Shown in pieces: positions 22,594-31,291 of a DNA stretch of 34,692 bases (its first letter is position 1; every line of letters begins with the position of its first letter). The DNA is from an uncultured Bacteroidales bacterium (GTDB lineage Bacteria > Bacteroidota > Bacteroidia > Bacteroidales > WCHB1-69): assembly GCA_937949745.1 (NCBI GenBank), contig CALECM010000131.1, positions 1-34,692 of the forward strand. Reading direction: 5' to 3'. The notes below the pieces were generated by a model that was given only the letters and a program-made list of their open reading frames with translations, searched no databases and had not been told where the DNA came from. The position numbers and the translations under genes are program-made.

Positions 22594-22920
22594 TTAATGG
22601 GTTACCATCTTCAGTCCAATCACGGATCCGATAAGCGTGATGATAAAAAATATCCGCCAGAAACTTACCGGGTCTTTAAAAACAAAGATTCCCATCAGTA
22701 CCGTACCAACGGCTCCGATACCGGTCCATACGGCATAGGCGGTACCGATTGGTAGGGTTTGGGTAGCTTTGATCAATAAGATCATGCTGATCGCGCATGC
22801 GACGAAAAATCCCAGGTACCACCAATATACTTCACTTCCCGTAGCCATTTTTGCTTTTCCAAGGCAGGACGCAAAAGCGACCTCAAATAATCCCGCTATA
22901 ATTAAAATAATCCAGTTCAT
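22594..22920 (-). CDS. SMR-family exporter, Gdx/SugE type (guanidinium or quaternary ammonium)
   Basis: 108 aa with four membrane helices. Essential glutamate E13 in AGLFEVAFA and the segment LPIGTAYAVWTGIGAVGT (about 61-78), which is characteristic of the SugE/Gdx branch rather than of EmrE. Works as a dual-topology dimer that exchanges protons for guanidinium or small cations. No guanidine riboswitch can be recognised in the 69 bases upstream. The gene lies 69 bases after a Crp/Fnr-type regulator on the same strand, which may control it. Confidence 0.9.
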   Translation of the reverse strand: MNWIILIIAGLFEVAFASCLGKAKMATGSEVYWWYLGFFVACAISMILLIKATQTLPIGTAYAVWTGIGAVGTVLMGIFVFKDPVSFWRIFFIITLIGSVIGLKMVTH

Positions 22921-22922
22921 GA

Positions 22923-22946
22923 CTTTGCAATTTTAGAAAAGCAAAG
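22923..22946. promoter_or_regulatory. Inverted repeat before the SMR gene
   Basis: CTTTGC and GCAAAG are exact reverse complements separated by 12 bases and end 2 bases before the SMR ATG (minus strand). The layout would suit a dimeric regulator such as the neighbouring Crp/Fnr protein; the arms are short. Confidence 0.3.
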
Positions 22947-22989
22947 ATCGTCATGTTTTTTGTAATAAAATTTAACAAAGGATAAAAAA

Positions 22990-23553
22990 TTATCTTATTT
23001 CAGATCGGATCCGGCTTAAACTTACCTGCGTAATACCCAGGTAAGAGGCTATATAGCCTAATTGTACCCTTTGCAATAAATCGGGATTTTTTTCCATCAG
23101 ATCTTTATAGCGATCGGCGGCGCTGCGGAACTCCCGTGATATGAGCCTCTCTTCGGTCTTGATTAACTGTTTTTCTGCGAATCTCCTTCCCCAGTTCGCG
23201 ATATGGATATCCTCATCGAAAAGTTTCCGGAGATTTTGTGTACTGATCTCATAGAGTTCACATGATTCTAAAAGTTCCACATCCTCATAACCCGGTTGCC
23301 GGTCCACATAGCTTTTCATGGAAATAATGGTTTCGCCTTCCCGGCCGAACCAAAAAGTGATCTCACTGTCGTTCTGATAGGCATATGCCCTGACGATCCC
23401 TTTTTTTAAAAAATAAATTTTCGATTCTACTCTTCCCCTTCGTAATAAAAGATGCCCCCGGGGAAAAGATACTTCCTTAATGCAGGATTCTAATTTTTTC
23501 CTGGATAATGGTGGGAGAGGGTAAATTTGATCAAGGATGTCTTCAATCTTCAT
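22990..23553 (-). CDS. Crp/Fnr-family transcriptional regulator
   Basis: 187 aa from ATG 23553 (MKIEDILDQIYPLPPLS). An upstream start at 23604 would add 17 residues unlike the family. Cyclic-nucleotide-binding beta-roll at about 30-115 (LLLRRGRVESKIYFLKKGIVRAY) and a short C-terminal helix-turn-helix (LGYIASYLGITQVSLSRIRSEI). It lacks the cysteine cluster of Fnr and keeps only part of the cAMP-binding PBC motif, so its ligand is unknown. It lies upstream of the SMR exporter on the same strand. Confidence 0.88.
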   Translation of the reverse strand: MKIEDILDQIYPLPPLSRKKLESCIKEVSFPRGHLLLRRGRVESKIYFLKKGIVRAYAYQNDSEITFWFGREGETIISMKSYVDRQPGYEDVELLESCELYEISTQNLRKLFDEDIHIANWGRRFAEKQLIKTEERLISREFRSAADRYKDLMEKNPDLLQRVQLGYIASYLGITQVSLSRIRSEIR

Positions 23554-23867
23554 AGGCGGAAATAATATTGCAATAACGGTGGATAATGATTTTTCGTATA
23601 GCAATGACTAGCGTGCTAAGAAATTAATTTGGAATCTTATTTCATTCAGGAATGATTTCTAAATATATAGTTATAGTCTATTAATTCTAAATTTATTTAT
23701 AAATTACGGAACAAATGGAAAAAATAAAACGTCTTTAAAATGAATGCGCATCATAAGCGGAAGCCGAAAAGCTTTGAGAGTAGGCATAATAAATAAATTT
23801 TTAAAAGTTGACAATTACTATTATTTAAAAACCATATTAGATTATCTAATATACAAAATTAAAAATT
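23554..23867. other. 314-base gene-free, A/T-rich region
   Basis: Divergent region between the Crp/Fnr-type regulator and the secreted repeat protein. It holds the 19-bp palindrome at 23834-23852; otherwise it is low-complexity A/T sequence without a convincing ORF. A/T content is higher than in the flanking genes. Confidence 0.5.
23834..23852. promoter_or_regulatory. 19-bp palindrome just before the T9SS-substrate gene
   Basis: ATATTAGAT and ATCTAATAT are exact reverse complements around a single T, and end 15 bases before the ATG at 23868. It could be an operator or, as RNA, a 7-bp hairpin at the translation start. Confidence 0.45.
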
Positions 23868-25319
23868 ATGAAAAAAATAAAATTAATTAGTGCTGTTATG
23901 ATGTTATTCTTCTTATCTTCCAATGGAATAGCGCAACAATGGAAGGTATATTATTCTTTAGATTTGGACAACAATAATGGTGGTATTCGTCCAGATATAC
24001 GTTATTATGATAAATATATTGTAGGAAATTTCAGCGGAGGGGAAAATGATAACTTACTCTCTATGAATGGTATTCGTACGGTATTATTTGATATTGATTT
24101 TACGTTTTCCCGCCCGGGAGATAAGATTAAAATGAATAAATTATGGGAAAATAATACAGGTTATATGGGCGGTTGGCAAAAACATGATGGGGACCAATAT
24201 ATTGTAGGAGATTTTAACGGCGACGGGAAAGATGAGTTACTTTGCTTCGGTGAATCTAATCATTATGCCAATATTGTGGGTTATTCAACTCAAAGGGGAT
24301 TTTATAATATATGGAGTAATAATGGAAATACCTTTCTTTTAGGATGGAAATTGGATGTAGCGAACGATAAATATTTTGTCGGTGATTTTTCCGGGAGAGG
24401 CAGAGATGAGTTACTTTGTTTTGGGAAAAACGGATGGGCTTACTTGATGTATTTTAACGGCAGCTCGTGGGTACATTTATGGTCAAACGGAGGAGATGGA
24501 AAAATATGTACTATGACAGTGGCTTCGACAACGTCAAGATTCGTTTCCGGAAAATATCTGCAAAATACAAAAGATGAACTTCTCGGATTGTGTGGAAGCG
24601 GATGGGCTACTATAATAAGATATAATCCTACCAGAAAAGATTGGGATTGGATGTGGAGCCAATATGGAACTTCTTCTTTTGGAGGATGGAATGTTCCGGT
24701 TGAAAGTCATGATGTTGTATTATCGGGAAATTTTGACCGAAGCCGGGGATATGATGAAATATTTTTTGTCAGGGATAGGGAACAATATAATAATAATAGT
24801 GATCCTTTGAGATTAGTAGGGTACAATACTTCTTCCCGTGATTTCGAGAGTTTCTGGTTCAATACCGGATATCTTCTGAATAATTATGGTGAAGCAATTC
24901 AGACTACATTGAATCACTTCCTAAGATTCAGGATAAAGGGAAAAGATTATCTTTTCCGGTCATGGTTTCACGATCGATTTGTAAAACATCATGTTGTATA
25001 TTTAAGATTTCTGGAATTTGCTAATCCGCTTAATACAGCTTCAGTATCACGCATCCCATTAAACGGATTATCCGATGAGAATAAATATAGGTTATATCCG
25101 AATCCAGCTATGGACAATGCAGTTATTGAACGTTATAGTGCTGAAAATCAAGGTTTTTACGAAGTTTATGATATTTTAGGAGTCCAGCTTTTGCATGGCG
25201 TGATCCCGGTTGCACAACTTTCTGAAAAGATAAATGTAAAAGATCTTAAACCAGGTACTTACATTGTTAGGATAACTGATGGAGATAAAGAATTTATTGA
25301 AAAAATTATAGTGAATTAG
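23868..25319 (+). CDS. Secreted FG-GAP/VCBS-like repeat protein with type IX secretion (type A) sorting domain
   Basis: 483 aa. Signal peptide MKKIKLISAVMMLFFLSSNGIAQ. Between about 40 and 300 there are five repeats of roughly 55-60 residues built around xxVGDFNGDGKDELLCFG (at about 44, 105, 166, 220 and 277); the D-x-D/N-x-D/N-G-x-D/E spacing suggests calcium binding and a beta-propeller. The last 75 residues start YRLYPNPAMDNAVIE and end GTYIVRITDGDKEFIEKIIVN (motif split here), the T9SS type A sorting domain removed at the cell surface. Codons are more A/T rich than in neighbours, suggesting possible transfer. No enzyme domain is visible; it may bind a surface ligand. Confidence 0.88.
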   Translation: MKKIKLISAVMMLFFLSSNGIAQQWKVYYSLDLDNNNGGIRPDIRYYDKYIVGNFSGGENDNLLSMNGIRTVLFDIDFTFSRPGDKIKMNKLWENNTGYMGGWQKHDGDQYIVGDFNGDGKDELLCFGESNHYANIVGYSTQRGFYNIWSNNGNTFLLGWKLDVANDKYFVGDFSGRGRDELLCFGKNGWAYLMYFNGSSWVHLWSNGGDGKICTMTVASTTSRFVSGKYLQNTKDELLGLCGSGWATIIRYNPTRKDWDWMWSQYGTSSFGGWNVPVESHDVVLSGNFDRSRGYDEIFFVRDREQYNNNSDPLRLVGYNTSSRDFESFWFNTGYLLNNYGEAIQTTLNHFLRFRIKGKDYLFRSWFHDRFVKHHVVYLRFLEFANPLNTASVSRIPLNGLSDENKYRLYPNPAMDNAVIERYSAENQGFYEVYDILGVQLLHGVIPVAQLSEKINVKDLKPGTYIVRITDGDKEFIEKIIVN

Positions 25320-25362
25320 CAAGCTGACGTTTTAATATTAAATTGGAAAAAAATATTTACTG

Positions 25363-25391
25363 AATCGTTGCCTTTTGAGGTAACGATTTTT
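25363..25391 (+). terminator. Rho-independent terminator after the T9SS-substrate gene
   Basis: AATCGTTGCC pairs with GGTAACGATT (one G-U pair) around TTTTGA, followed by a short T run. Confidence 0.75.
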
Positions 25392-25441
25392 ACATTACAA
25401 TATGATTAATTATAAGAATTCTTAGACTAATATTTATAGAC

Positions 25442-25449
25442 TATATTTG
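25442..25449 (+). promoter_or_regulatory. -7 promoter element for the exported EreA/ChaN-like gene
   Basis: TATATTTG matches TAnnTTTG and ends 14 bases before the ATG at 25464. Confidence 0.55.
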
Positions 25450-25463
25450 CATCATAAATCGGA

Positions 25464-26747
25464 ATGCCAATGAAAAGGAATATTTTTTACTTCATTATTT
25501 TTTTAATCTTGTGCCGATATCCCGTAACGGGACAGATTTCGTCGGATAACCCGGGTGCTTATGCTTCCGTGGAAGAATATGCCGATTTTTTACGATCCTG
25601 TCCATTGCCACTGGATTACATTTTTTCTTTGTTTGAAGAGGCTGATATTGTGGTGATTGGGGAACGTGACCACCGTGATACCACGCAATATACATTGATA
25701 TTGGATATCCTTTCGGATCCACGCTTCATCAGAGATGTGGGTTATGTTTATACGGAGGTGGGAAACGTTAACCGGACTGATGCGGCAAATGAATTTATAA
25801 AAGGCGATTATACGGATCAGGAAAGTTTTGAAAATGCCTTTAATGATTATTATCGTAATGAGAATTATGAGCCGCTTTGGGAAAAGTATAACCGTTACCA
25901 GTTCCTCAAAGGATTATATGAGATAAACCGGAAATTAACGGGAAGTGACAAAATCACGCTGGGACTTACGGATCTTTCTTTTGACTGGAACGGGATGACC
26001 CGGGAGCAATACGCGGATTTTGTACGGTTATATTCCCAGTCTTTTTCATTCAGGGACAGTATGATGGCTGTCAATTTTACCCGGCAATATGAAGAACAGC
26101 CGCTCCGCAACGGAAAACGCAAAGCGCTGTTAATTACAAGCGCTCCCCATGCGGAGAAACTTCCTGAAATCCCGGTCATGATATCGGTGAAAAATGCGGA
26201 AGGAAAAATGGTTAGTAAAAGGGATACTGTGAGGACTCAGGGATATTTTCTGAAACGCCGATACGGAAATAATTGTAGGATACTGGCAATGAATTTTTAT
26301 CGGTATAAAAATAGGTTCACGCCCGGATTGCCGGTTGCGTTATCAGGGGAAGGAAAATGGGATGCCGCTTTCGAACTCACGGGATGTAAACCGGTCGGGT
26401 TTAACCTTGACGGCAATATTTTCGGTAATACTCCTGCCAATTATCCCGGTCTGGTATGGGAAGATATTTACGACGGATATCTCTTCTACGAACCTTTTTA
26501 CCGGTTTGTTTGCGCTATGGGTATTCCGGGAGTGGTGGATAAGCCGTTCTCCAAAGAGTTGGTAAAGCGTACAGCAATGTATGAGTACGGAAACGACCGG
26601 AAAAATAAAGCCCGTACTTTACGGTTTTTTAGAGGTTTCGTCCGTGGACCAATTAAAAATTATTACAGTAAATTCCGTACTTTCCAGTCCGAAGATATCA
26701 CGATTTTAAAAGAACAATTAGATCGTGTGATGAAGGAACTGGAATAG
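25464..26747 (+). CDS. Exported protein of unknown function, EreA/ChaN/TIKI-like
   Basis: 427 aa with a signal peptide (MKRNIFYFIIFLILCRYPVTGQ from the ATG at 25470; the ATG at 25464 adds two residues). Motifs VVIGERDHRDTTQY (about 66-79), TEVGN (about 98-102) and LLITSAPHAEKLP (about 221-233) recall the GE-x-x-H, E and NxH positions of the erythromycin-esterase and ChaN/TIKI groups, which use Glu/His residues for hydrolysis or metal/haem binding. The match is by motif only. Periplasmic or surface location is expected. Its own promoter element and the terminator before it show a single-gene unit. Confidence 0.7.
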   Translation: MPMKRNIFYFIIFLILCRYPVTGQISSDNPGAYASVEEYADFLRSCPLPLDYIFSLFEEADIVVIGERDHRDTTQYTLILDILSDPRFIRDVGYVYTEVGNVNRTDAANEFIKGDYTDQESFENAFNDYYRNENYEPLWEKYNRYQFLKGLYEINRKLTGSDKITLGLTDLSFDWNGMTREQYADFVRLYSQSFSFRDSMMAVNFTRQYEEQPLRNGKRKALLITSAPHAEKLPEIPVMISVKNAEGKMVSKRDTVRTQGYFLKRRYGNNCRILAMNFYRYKNRFTPGLPVALSGEGKWDAAFELTGCKPVGFNLDGNIFGNTPANYPGLVWEDIYDGYLFYEPFYRFVCAMGIPGVVDKPFSKELVKRTAMYEYGNDRKNKARTLRFFRGFVRGPIKNYYSKFRTFQSEDITILKEQLDRVMKELE

Positions 26748-26843
26748 ATTTATATGGATTAATGTATTATCAAATACTAAATTTATTACCGGAAAACCCT
26801 ATGGCTTTACTGATTTTTTTGTGCCGTATCCGATAAGAATAGC

Positions 26844-26851
26844 TATTTTTG
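26844..26851 (+). promoter_or_regulatory. -7 promoter element that sets the MATE gene start
   Basis: TATTTTTG matches TAnnTTTG, with TTTG at 26818-26821 as a possible -33 part (22-base gap, a little long). It lies inside the longest reading frame, so translation should start downstream, at GTG 26872 or ATG 26923. Confidence 0.45.
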
Positions 26852-26871
26852 CATCCATTAATTTCTTCTTT

Positions 26872-28293
26872 GTGGCCGATCATTCTCATACGGATATAGA
26901 AAGCAGACTTGCCAAAGCCGACATGCGTTCTCTGATTGCGAGATATTCCATTCCCGGTGCGATCGCGCTTGTGTTTTTCAGTATCCAATCCATTGTTGAT
27001 GGCATAATAGTCGGTAATTACCTGGGTCCCGATGCACTTGCGAGTGTCAGTCTGATAGTTCCGGCTTATACCATACCCAGTTCGATCGCCTTGATTTTAG
27101 GTATTGGATCACAGGCGCAAATGAGTATTGCCATGGGTGAAAAAGATTATTTGAAAGCTAAGACAGCCCTGATTACGGGAGCCGTTTCGGTGATTACCTA
27201 CGCGGTTATAATAACACTTGTTTTTAATACCTTTCCCCGCCAGTTGGCAGAATTTATGGGGGCAGAGGGAGATTTGTTCAACGCTTCCCTCGATTATATA
27301 CATGGTCTTATGCCGTTTATGGGAGCCAGTCTTTGTTACATTTTTCTGGATTATATGCTCAAAACATTAGGATATCCGCGTTTTTCCATGGTGATGGTAG
27401 TGACGACCATATTGATGAATATCGTATTGAGCGTCCTTTTTGTAACCCGGTTCGATTTGGGAACATTTGGGGTCGGTTTGGCGACGGGAGTTTCAATATT
27501 AACGGGATGCCTTATTTCGGGATCGGTGGTGTTGAAAAAACTCCGGTCCCATCCTGAACTTAAGATTAAAAAAGGGAAATTCAGCCGAAAAGTATTGGGA
27601 AGGATATTTTATAACGGTTCTTCGGAAGGAGTTACTGAGATCGCCATGGGAGTGACGATCGTTCTTTTCAATTTTACATTCTTAAGGTATGCCGGTAAAG
27701 AGGGTGTAGCCGCGTTTGCGGTTACCAACTATATTATATTTATCGGAACAAGTATCCTGCTGGGTGTCTCCGACGGTTCCATACCGGTAATCAGTTTTAA
27801 TTACGGCGCCAAATTATGGGATCGAATCCGGCAGGGATTCAAGATCGTAGTCAAGACCAACTTTATCATCGGATTGATATTTCTTATTCTGCTATGGATA
27901 TGCGGGGAATATGCAATATCTATGTTTTTGGATAATGCTGCTTCACAAACGGTTATCGATATGGCTGTAAAAGGTTCGCGCATCATGGGATTCGCATTCC
28001 TGCTTAACGGTTTCAATATATTCAGCGGCAGCTTTTTTACTGCCCTGGATAACGCCAAATGGTCATTGGTGATCTCTTCCTGCCGGGGACTGGTCTTTAT
28101 TGTCATGGGCATAACCATACTTCCTTTTATGTTCGGAACGGAAGGAATCTGGTTAACCGTTCCTTTTGCGGAACTTCTTACAGTCTTCGTAGGCTTTTAT
28201 TTATTGCGGAGGATTGTAAAGAAATCTTACGTAAAACCGGAATTTAAACAGGAGCATCCAATGAAAATATCCGACTTTTCTTCCGGAAGATAA
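26872..28293 (+). CDS. MATE-family multidrug/sodium efflux transporter
   Basis: About 473 aa from GTG 26872 (MADHSHTDIESRLAKADM...); ATG 26923 is an alternative that begins just before the first helix. Twelve membrane helices in two related halves, with the family block SIQSIVDGIIVGNYLGPDAL in helix 1-2 and the second-half GVSDGSIPVISFNYGA (about 305-320). Exports cationic drugs or metabolites in exchange for Na+ or H+. The longest ORF begins at GTG 26821, but that start lies upstream of the promoter element at 26844-26851. Monocistronic. Confidence 0.9.
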   Translation: MADHSHTDIESRLAKADMRSLIARYSIPGAIALVFFSIQSIVDGIIVGNYLGPDALASVSLIVPAYTIPSSIALILGIGSQAQMSIAMGEKDYLKAKTALITGAVSVITYAVIITLVFNTFPRQLAEFMGAEGDLFNASLDYIHGLMPFMGASLCYIFLDYMLKTLGYPRFSMVMVVTTILMNIVLSVLFVTRFDLGTFGVGLATGVSILTGCLISGSVVLKKLRSHPELKIKKGKFSRKVLGRIFYNGSSEGVTEIAMGVTIVLFNFTFLRYAGKEGVAAFAVTNYIIFIGTSILLGVSDGSIPVISFNYGAKLWDRIRQGFKIVVKTNFIIGLIFLILLWICGEYAISMFLDNAASQTVIDMAVKGSRIMGFAFLLNGFNIFSGSFFTALDNAKWSLVISSCRGLVFIVMGITILPFMFGTEGIWLTVPFAELLTVFVGFYLLRRIVKKSYVKPEFKQEHPMKISDFSSGR

Positions 28294-28380
28294 AGTTGGG
28301 ACTTTGCTATTTAACCGGATGTCGCAACGAAGGATTTATTGCTAACAGATTATTTTAATATTTTGCCATACTTTTATTGA

Positions 28381-28914
28381 ATGATGATGAAATTGAAACG
28401 CATAACAAGCAGTAATAACCAAGAAGCACGTAGGCTGATAACTCTTCATAGTAAAACATTTCCTGAATACGAGAGATTCCGGGAAACAACGTTGTTGGCC
28501 GATTTGATTGACAATGCCCAATCCATGCATTTCAACGGCATTTATGAAGAGGGCGAATTAGCCGGTTTCTTCATTTATTGGGATCTGGAAGATTCCTATT
28601 ATATCCATTTCATAGCTGTATTTCCGGAGATGAGAAACAGAAAAACAGGGCAAAAAGTATTAGATTGGATTTCGGAGAATCTGCATTTTCCTGTATTTCT
28701 GGAATCTGAAATACCTTATGATGAAATTACCGAACGCAGGCTCAATTTTTATAAAAGGAATGGTTTTAAGGAGCTGGCCAATAATCCGGAGATTCTTGCC
28801 CGGGATCGCAGAGGCGGACATCCGCTGTGGTTTATGGGAACTCAAAACGTCGAGCATTTAAGCCGTTACCTGGTTGAAATAAAAGAGCGGGTTTATTGCG
28901 CAACAGGGGAGTAG
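28381..28914 (+). CDS. GNAT-family N-acetyltransferase
   Basis: 177 aa, starting with three consecutive ATG codons (28381-28389). Central GNAT strands YYIHFIAVFPEMRNRKTGQKVLDWI (about residues 80-104), in which the acetyl-CoA loop reads RNRKTG rather than the standard RGxGxG, followed by the alternative-strand FYKRNGFKEL typical for the C-terminal part. Acceptor unknown. First gene of a block of small accessory enzymes. Confidence 0.85.
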   Translation: MMMKLKRITSSNNQEARRLITLHSKTFPEYERFRETTLLADLIDNAQSMHFNGIYEEGELAGFFIYWDLEDSYYIHFIAVFPEMRNRKTGQKVLDWISENLHFPVFLESEIPYDEITERRLNFYKRNGFKELANNPEILARDRRGGHPLWFMGTQNVEHLSRYLVEIKERVYCATGE

Positions 28915-29024
28915 TGTGTTTCTAAGTACGGCTCTCGCAGTTCTTTTCTTTTGATATTATCCGCACTGCATATAGAGATCTTCCTCTTAGCAGGTAATTC
29001 AAAACATCCCTTAGCAATAGTACA

Positions 29025-29486
29025 TTAATCAATATCGCTTTGTAAATTTTTTTTCAGATAAATCATATCGATAAGTTGTATATCCCCTTCAAAAATTGGC
29101 AACTCGTAATTGTCTGTAAAAAAGTTCTTTATTCTATGCGATCTTTCAAATCCGCAACTTTCGTAAAACGACAATGTTTCCGGAGCCTCACCTGTCCCAA
29201 CAAGCATTGTCTTGTAGTCTTTTTTATAAAAATCAAAAATAAACCTTATCAGTGATTTTCCGTATCCTTTGCCCTGATATTTTTCATAGGTCGCTATGTT
29301 TTTCAATTCGCAGGTTTCGCGGTCTATTTGTGTTACAACGCAAATACTTTTCAAATCATCGTCGTATAAAGCGAACATATCCCCGTCCGGCAAATACCGG
29401 TCAATCATATCTTCCTGCTCATCCGCCAATAGCAATAAGTCGAGGAACCGTTTTTTATTTTCGATAATTTTTTCAATTTTCACCAT
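29025..29486 (-). CDS. GNAT-family N-acetyltransferase with an (AAAG)6 tract at its start
   Basis: 153 aa. Acetyl-CoA-binding loop KNIATYEKYQGKGYGKSLI (about residues 62-80; Q-G-K-G-Y-G) and C-terminal FYESCGFERSHRIKNFF. Target unknown. The ATG directly touches six copies of AAAG on the coding strand (29487-29510). No upstream start codon is in frame through the repeat (an in-frame TGA lies 39 bases before the ATG), so repeat-number change would alter leader spacing rather than reading frame. Confidence 0.88.
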   Translation of the reverse strand: MVKIEKIIENKKRFLDLLLLADEQEDMIDRYLPDGDMFALYDDDLKSICVVTQIDRETCELKNIATYEKYQGKGYGKSLIRFIFDFYKKDYKTMLVGTGEAPETLSFYESCGFERSHRIKNFFTDNYELPIFEGDIQLIDMIYLKKNLQSDID

Positions 29487-29510
29487 CTTTCTTTCTTTCT
29501 TTCTTTCTTT
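29487..29510 (-). repeat. (AAAG)6 tetranucleotide repeat next to a start codon
   Basis: Six perfect CTTT units on the plus strand, equal to AAAG on the coding strand, contiguous with the GNAT start codon. It is purine-rich and so could also act as the ribosome-binding region. Confidence 0.9.
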
Positions 29511-29673
29511 CCTTAATTCTATTTGTCAGCTTCTTCCGTAAATTTCGTCTTATTGTGGGTCGTACATTCTGCAAACTTTCAAATTCCGGCAATATTAGTC
29601 GAGATAATAATGGGTGAATGTGATTATACGGTCAACATCCTTTCCCGGTTTTGTAAACTGGTAGCACCGGATT

Positions 29674-30441
29674 TTATTCGTTGTTGTCCATTTTTTTACA
29701 TACAAATATTTGTTTTCCTGACTTATCTTCAAACATTTCCTCTTTAAATCCACCGAATTTATGAATAATTTTGAATCCATGTATATTTAAATAAGCATCT
29801 AACTCCTGGGGAAAAAACATTCTCATGTCCATATTCTGAACAGAATCGAATTTCCCGTTTATGAAATAATGCCATTTTATACGATTGATCTGGGTTGTAT
29901 ATTCATAGATCATGGCCTGTTTTATCACCACTTCTCTGCCATCCCGGGTTGTATACTCCGCGATCATCTTTTCTTCCTTTTCTGAATTTACGATATAGCG
30001 AATATCCGGATTGAAACAATCAAATAGGAAATATCCGTCTTTTGCCAGATGTTTTTTCACATTTATCAATACAGTGAAAAAATCCTGGGTATCATATAAA
30101 TGATGAATCGAATTAAACGGGATGAATATAATATCATAAACGTCAGGTAAATCCAACGTTCTCATGTCGGATTCGATAAACCTTACGGGAACGTTTAATT
30201 CACTGGCTTTTTGTTCGGCCTGTTTCAACATCGATGTGCTATTGTCGACACCGGTAATATGATATCCTTCCTGTGCCAGAGGAAGTGTAAGCCGACCGGT
30301 ACCACAACATAATTCAAGAATATTACCATTCTTTCTTTTTTGGAGCCAATGTGCATAAAATGGCAGATCATCCGTTTCAGTATTCATGCCGTCATAAATA
30401 TTGCCATCGTAAATTAATTTTCCTACTTTATATTTTTCCAT
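29674..30441 (-). CDS. Class I SAM-dependent methyltransferase
   Basis: 255 aa from ATG 30441 (a GTG start at 30480 would add 13 residues). SAM motif I is ILELCCGTGRLTLPLA (about residues 42-57); the acidic residue after strand 2 is in TGVDNST; motif for strand 4 is YDIIFIPFNSIHHL. The C-terminal part is a barrel-like extension (IKWHYFINGKFDSVQNMDMRMF). Small-molecule methylation is likely; the substrate is unknown. It follows the DJ-1/PfpI gene by 76 bases on the same strand and may be co-expressed. Confidence 0.88.
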   Translation of the reverse strand: MEKYKVGKLIYDGNIYDGMNTETDDLPFYAHWLQKRKNGNILELCCGTGRLTLPLAQEGYHITGVDNSTSMLKQAEQKASELNVPVRFIESDMRTLDLPDVYDIIFIPFNSIHHLYDTQDFFTVLINVKKHLAKDGYFLFDCFNPDIRYIVNSEKEEKMIAEYTTRDGREVVIKQAMIYEYTTQINRIKWHYFINGKFDSVQNMDMRMFFPQELDAYLNIHGFKIIHKFGGFKEEMFEDKSGKQIFVCKKMDNNE

Positions 30442-30517
30442 TTTATTAGTTGTATAATATTTTTTCACTTTATCGGACACCTCAAACGGTCTGATCCAAT
30501 AATTTTTAATATTCTCC

Positions 30518-31105
30518 TTAAAATCCCATAGCTTTTTTTATGACAGCCATTTCTTCTTCTGAAGTCAGCATTTTTAATAATTCAAATGCTACCTTCGGAG
30601 CGGTCTCCGGACAATAAGAGGTAATGATATTATGATCGACTACTATTGGTTCATTCACCACATTCACGCCAAATTCTTTTAATTTTTCCTGAAAATAACC
30701 ATTCTTTAGATGGTAAGTAGTGGCTTTCCTATCCTTAAGAACTCCGCTTTTAGCTACAGGGAATGCACCGGAACAAACTGTCGCAATGATTTTACCTTTC
30801 GCATTAAATTCCCTGATCAATTTTAAGAATCTTTCATCATAGGCTTCTTCATAAAAACCAAATTCCCCGAATCCGCCGGGTATTGCCAAAGCGTCATAAT
30901 CGTCAGGGTCTATTTCTCCGATGGTTTTATCTACGATGACAGGTACATTAAAAGTGCTGATAACTTTTTCAGTGAAACCACAGGTATCAACCAGCACATG
31001 ATGCCCATAATCAACTCTGGCCCAACCAAGAATATCAATAAAAACACAAAATTCCATAGTTTCAAATGCTTTTGCCAGAAATACCAATATTTTCTTGTTT
31101 CGCAT
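30518..31105 (-). CDS. DJ-1/PfpI-family protein
   Basis: 195 aa. Nucleophile elbow with cysteine in IATVCSGAFPVAKSGVL (about C107) and the partner glutamate in AFETMEF near residue 15-18; GGFGEFGFYEEAYDE follows in the middle. Relatives include protein/nucleotide deglycases (YajL, Hsp31-like), glyoxalase III and amidase-like regulators; the choice cannot be made from sequence. Promoter element at 31191-31198 on the minus strand. Confidence 0.9.
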   Translation of the reverse strand: MRNKKILVFLAKAFETMEFCVFIDILGWARVDYGHHVLVDTCGFTEKVISTFNVPVIVDKTIGEIDPDDYDALAIPGGFGEFGFYEEAYDERFLKLIREFNAKGKIIATVCSGAFPVAKSGVLKDRKATTYHLKNGYFQEKLKEFGVNVVNEPIVVDHNIITSYCPETAPKVAFELLKMLTSEEEMAVIKKAMGF

Positions 31106-31190
31106 ACTTTACTAAATTCTCTATTTGTTATATTTCTATCAATCAATTTTTACTGTTCCCGTCTTACAGCTAGGGTATTCTTTTTGTCTA

Positions 31191-31198
31191 CAAATTTA
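31191..31198 (-). promoter_or_regulatory. -7 promoter element for the DJ-1/methyltransferase genes
   Basis: On the minus strand TAAATTTG matches TAnnTTTG, 85 bases before the DJ-1 ATG. Confidence 0.4.
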
Positions 31199-31291
31199 GA
31201 AAATATCTGCGAATCAACCGTATTTGTCTGTTAATACCATTATTTTTATTATCTTCGTTCCTGTTGGTTCAGGTAGAGATCATAGATCATC

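Noticed and set aside
22921..22989. Guanidine riboswitch before the Gdx-like exporter
   Set aside because: Only 69 A/T-rich bases are available and no conserved riboswitch stems were seen.
26821..26871. GTG-initiated extension of the MATE gene
   Set aside because: Contains a -7 promoter element and encodes residues unlike MATE N termini.
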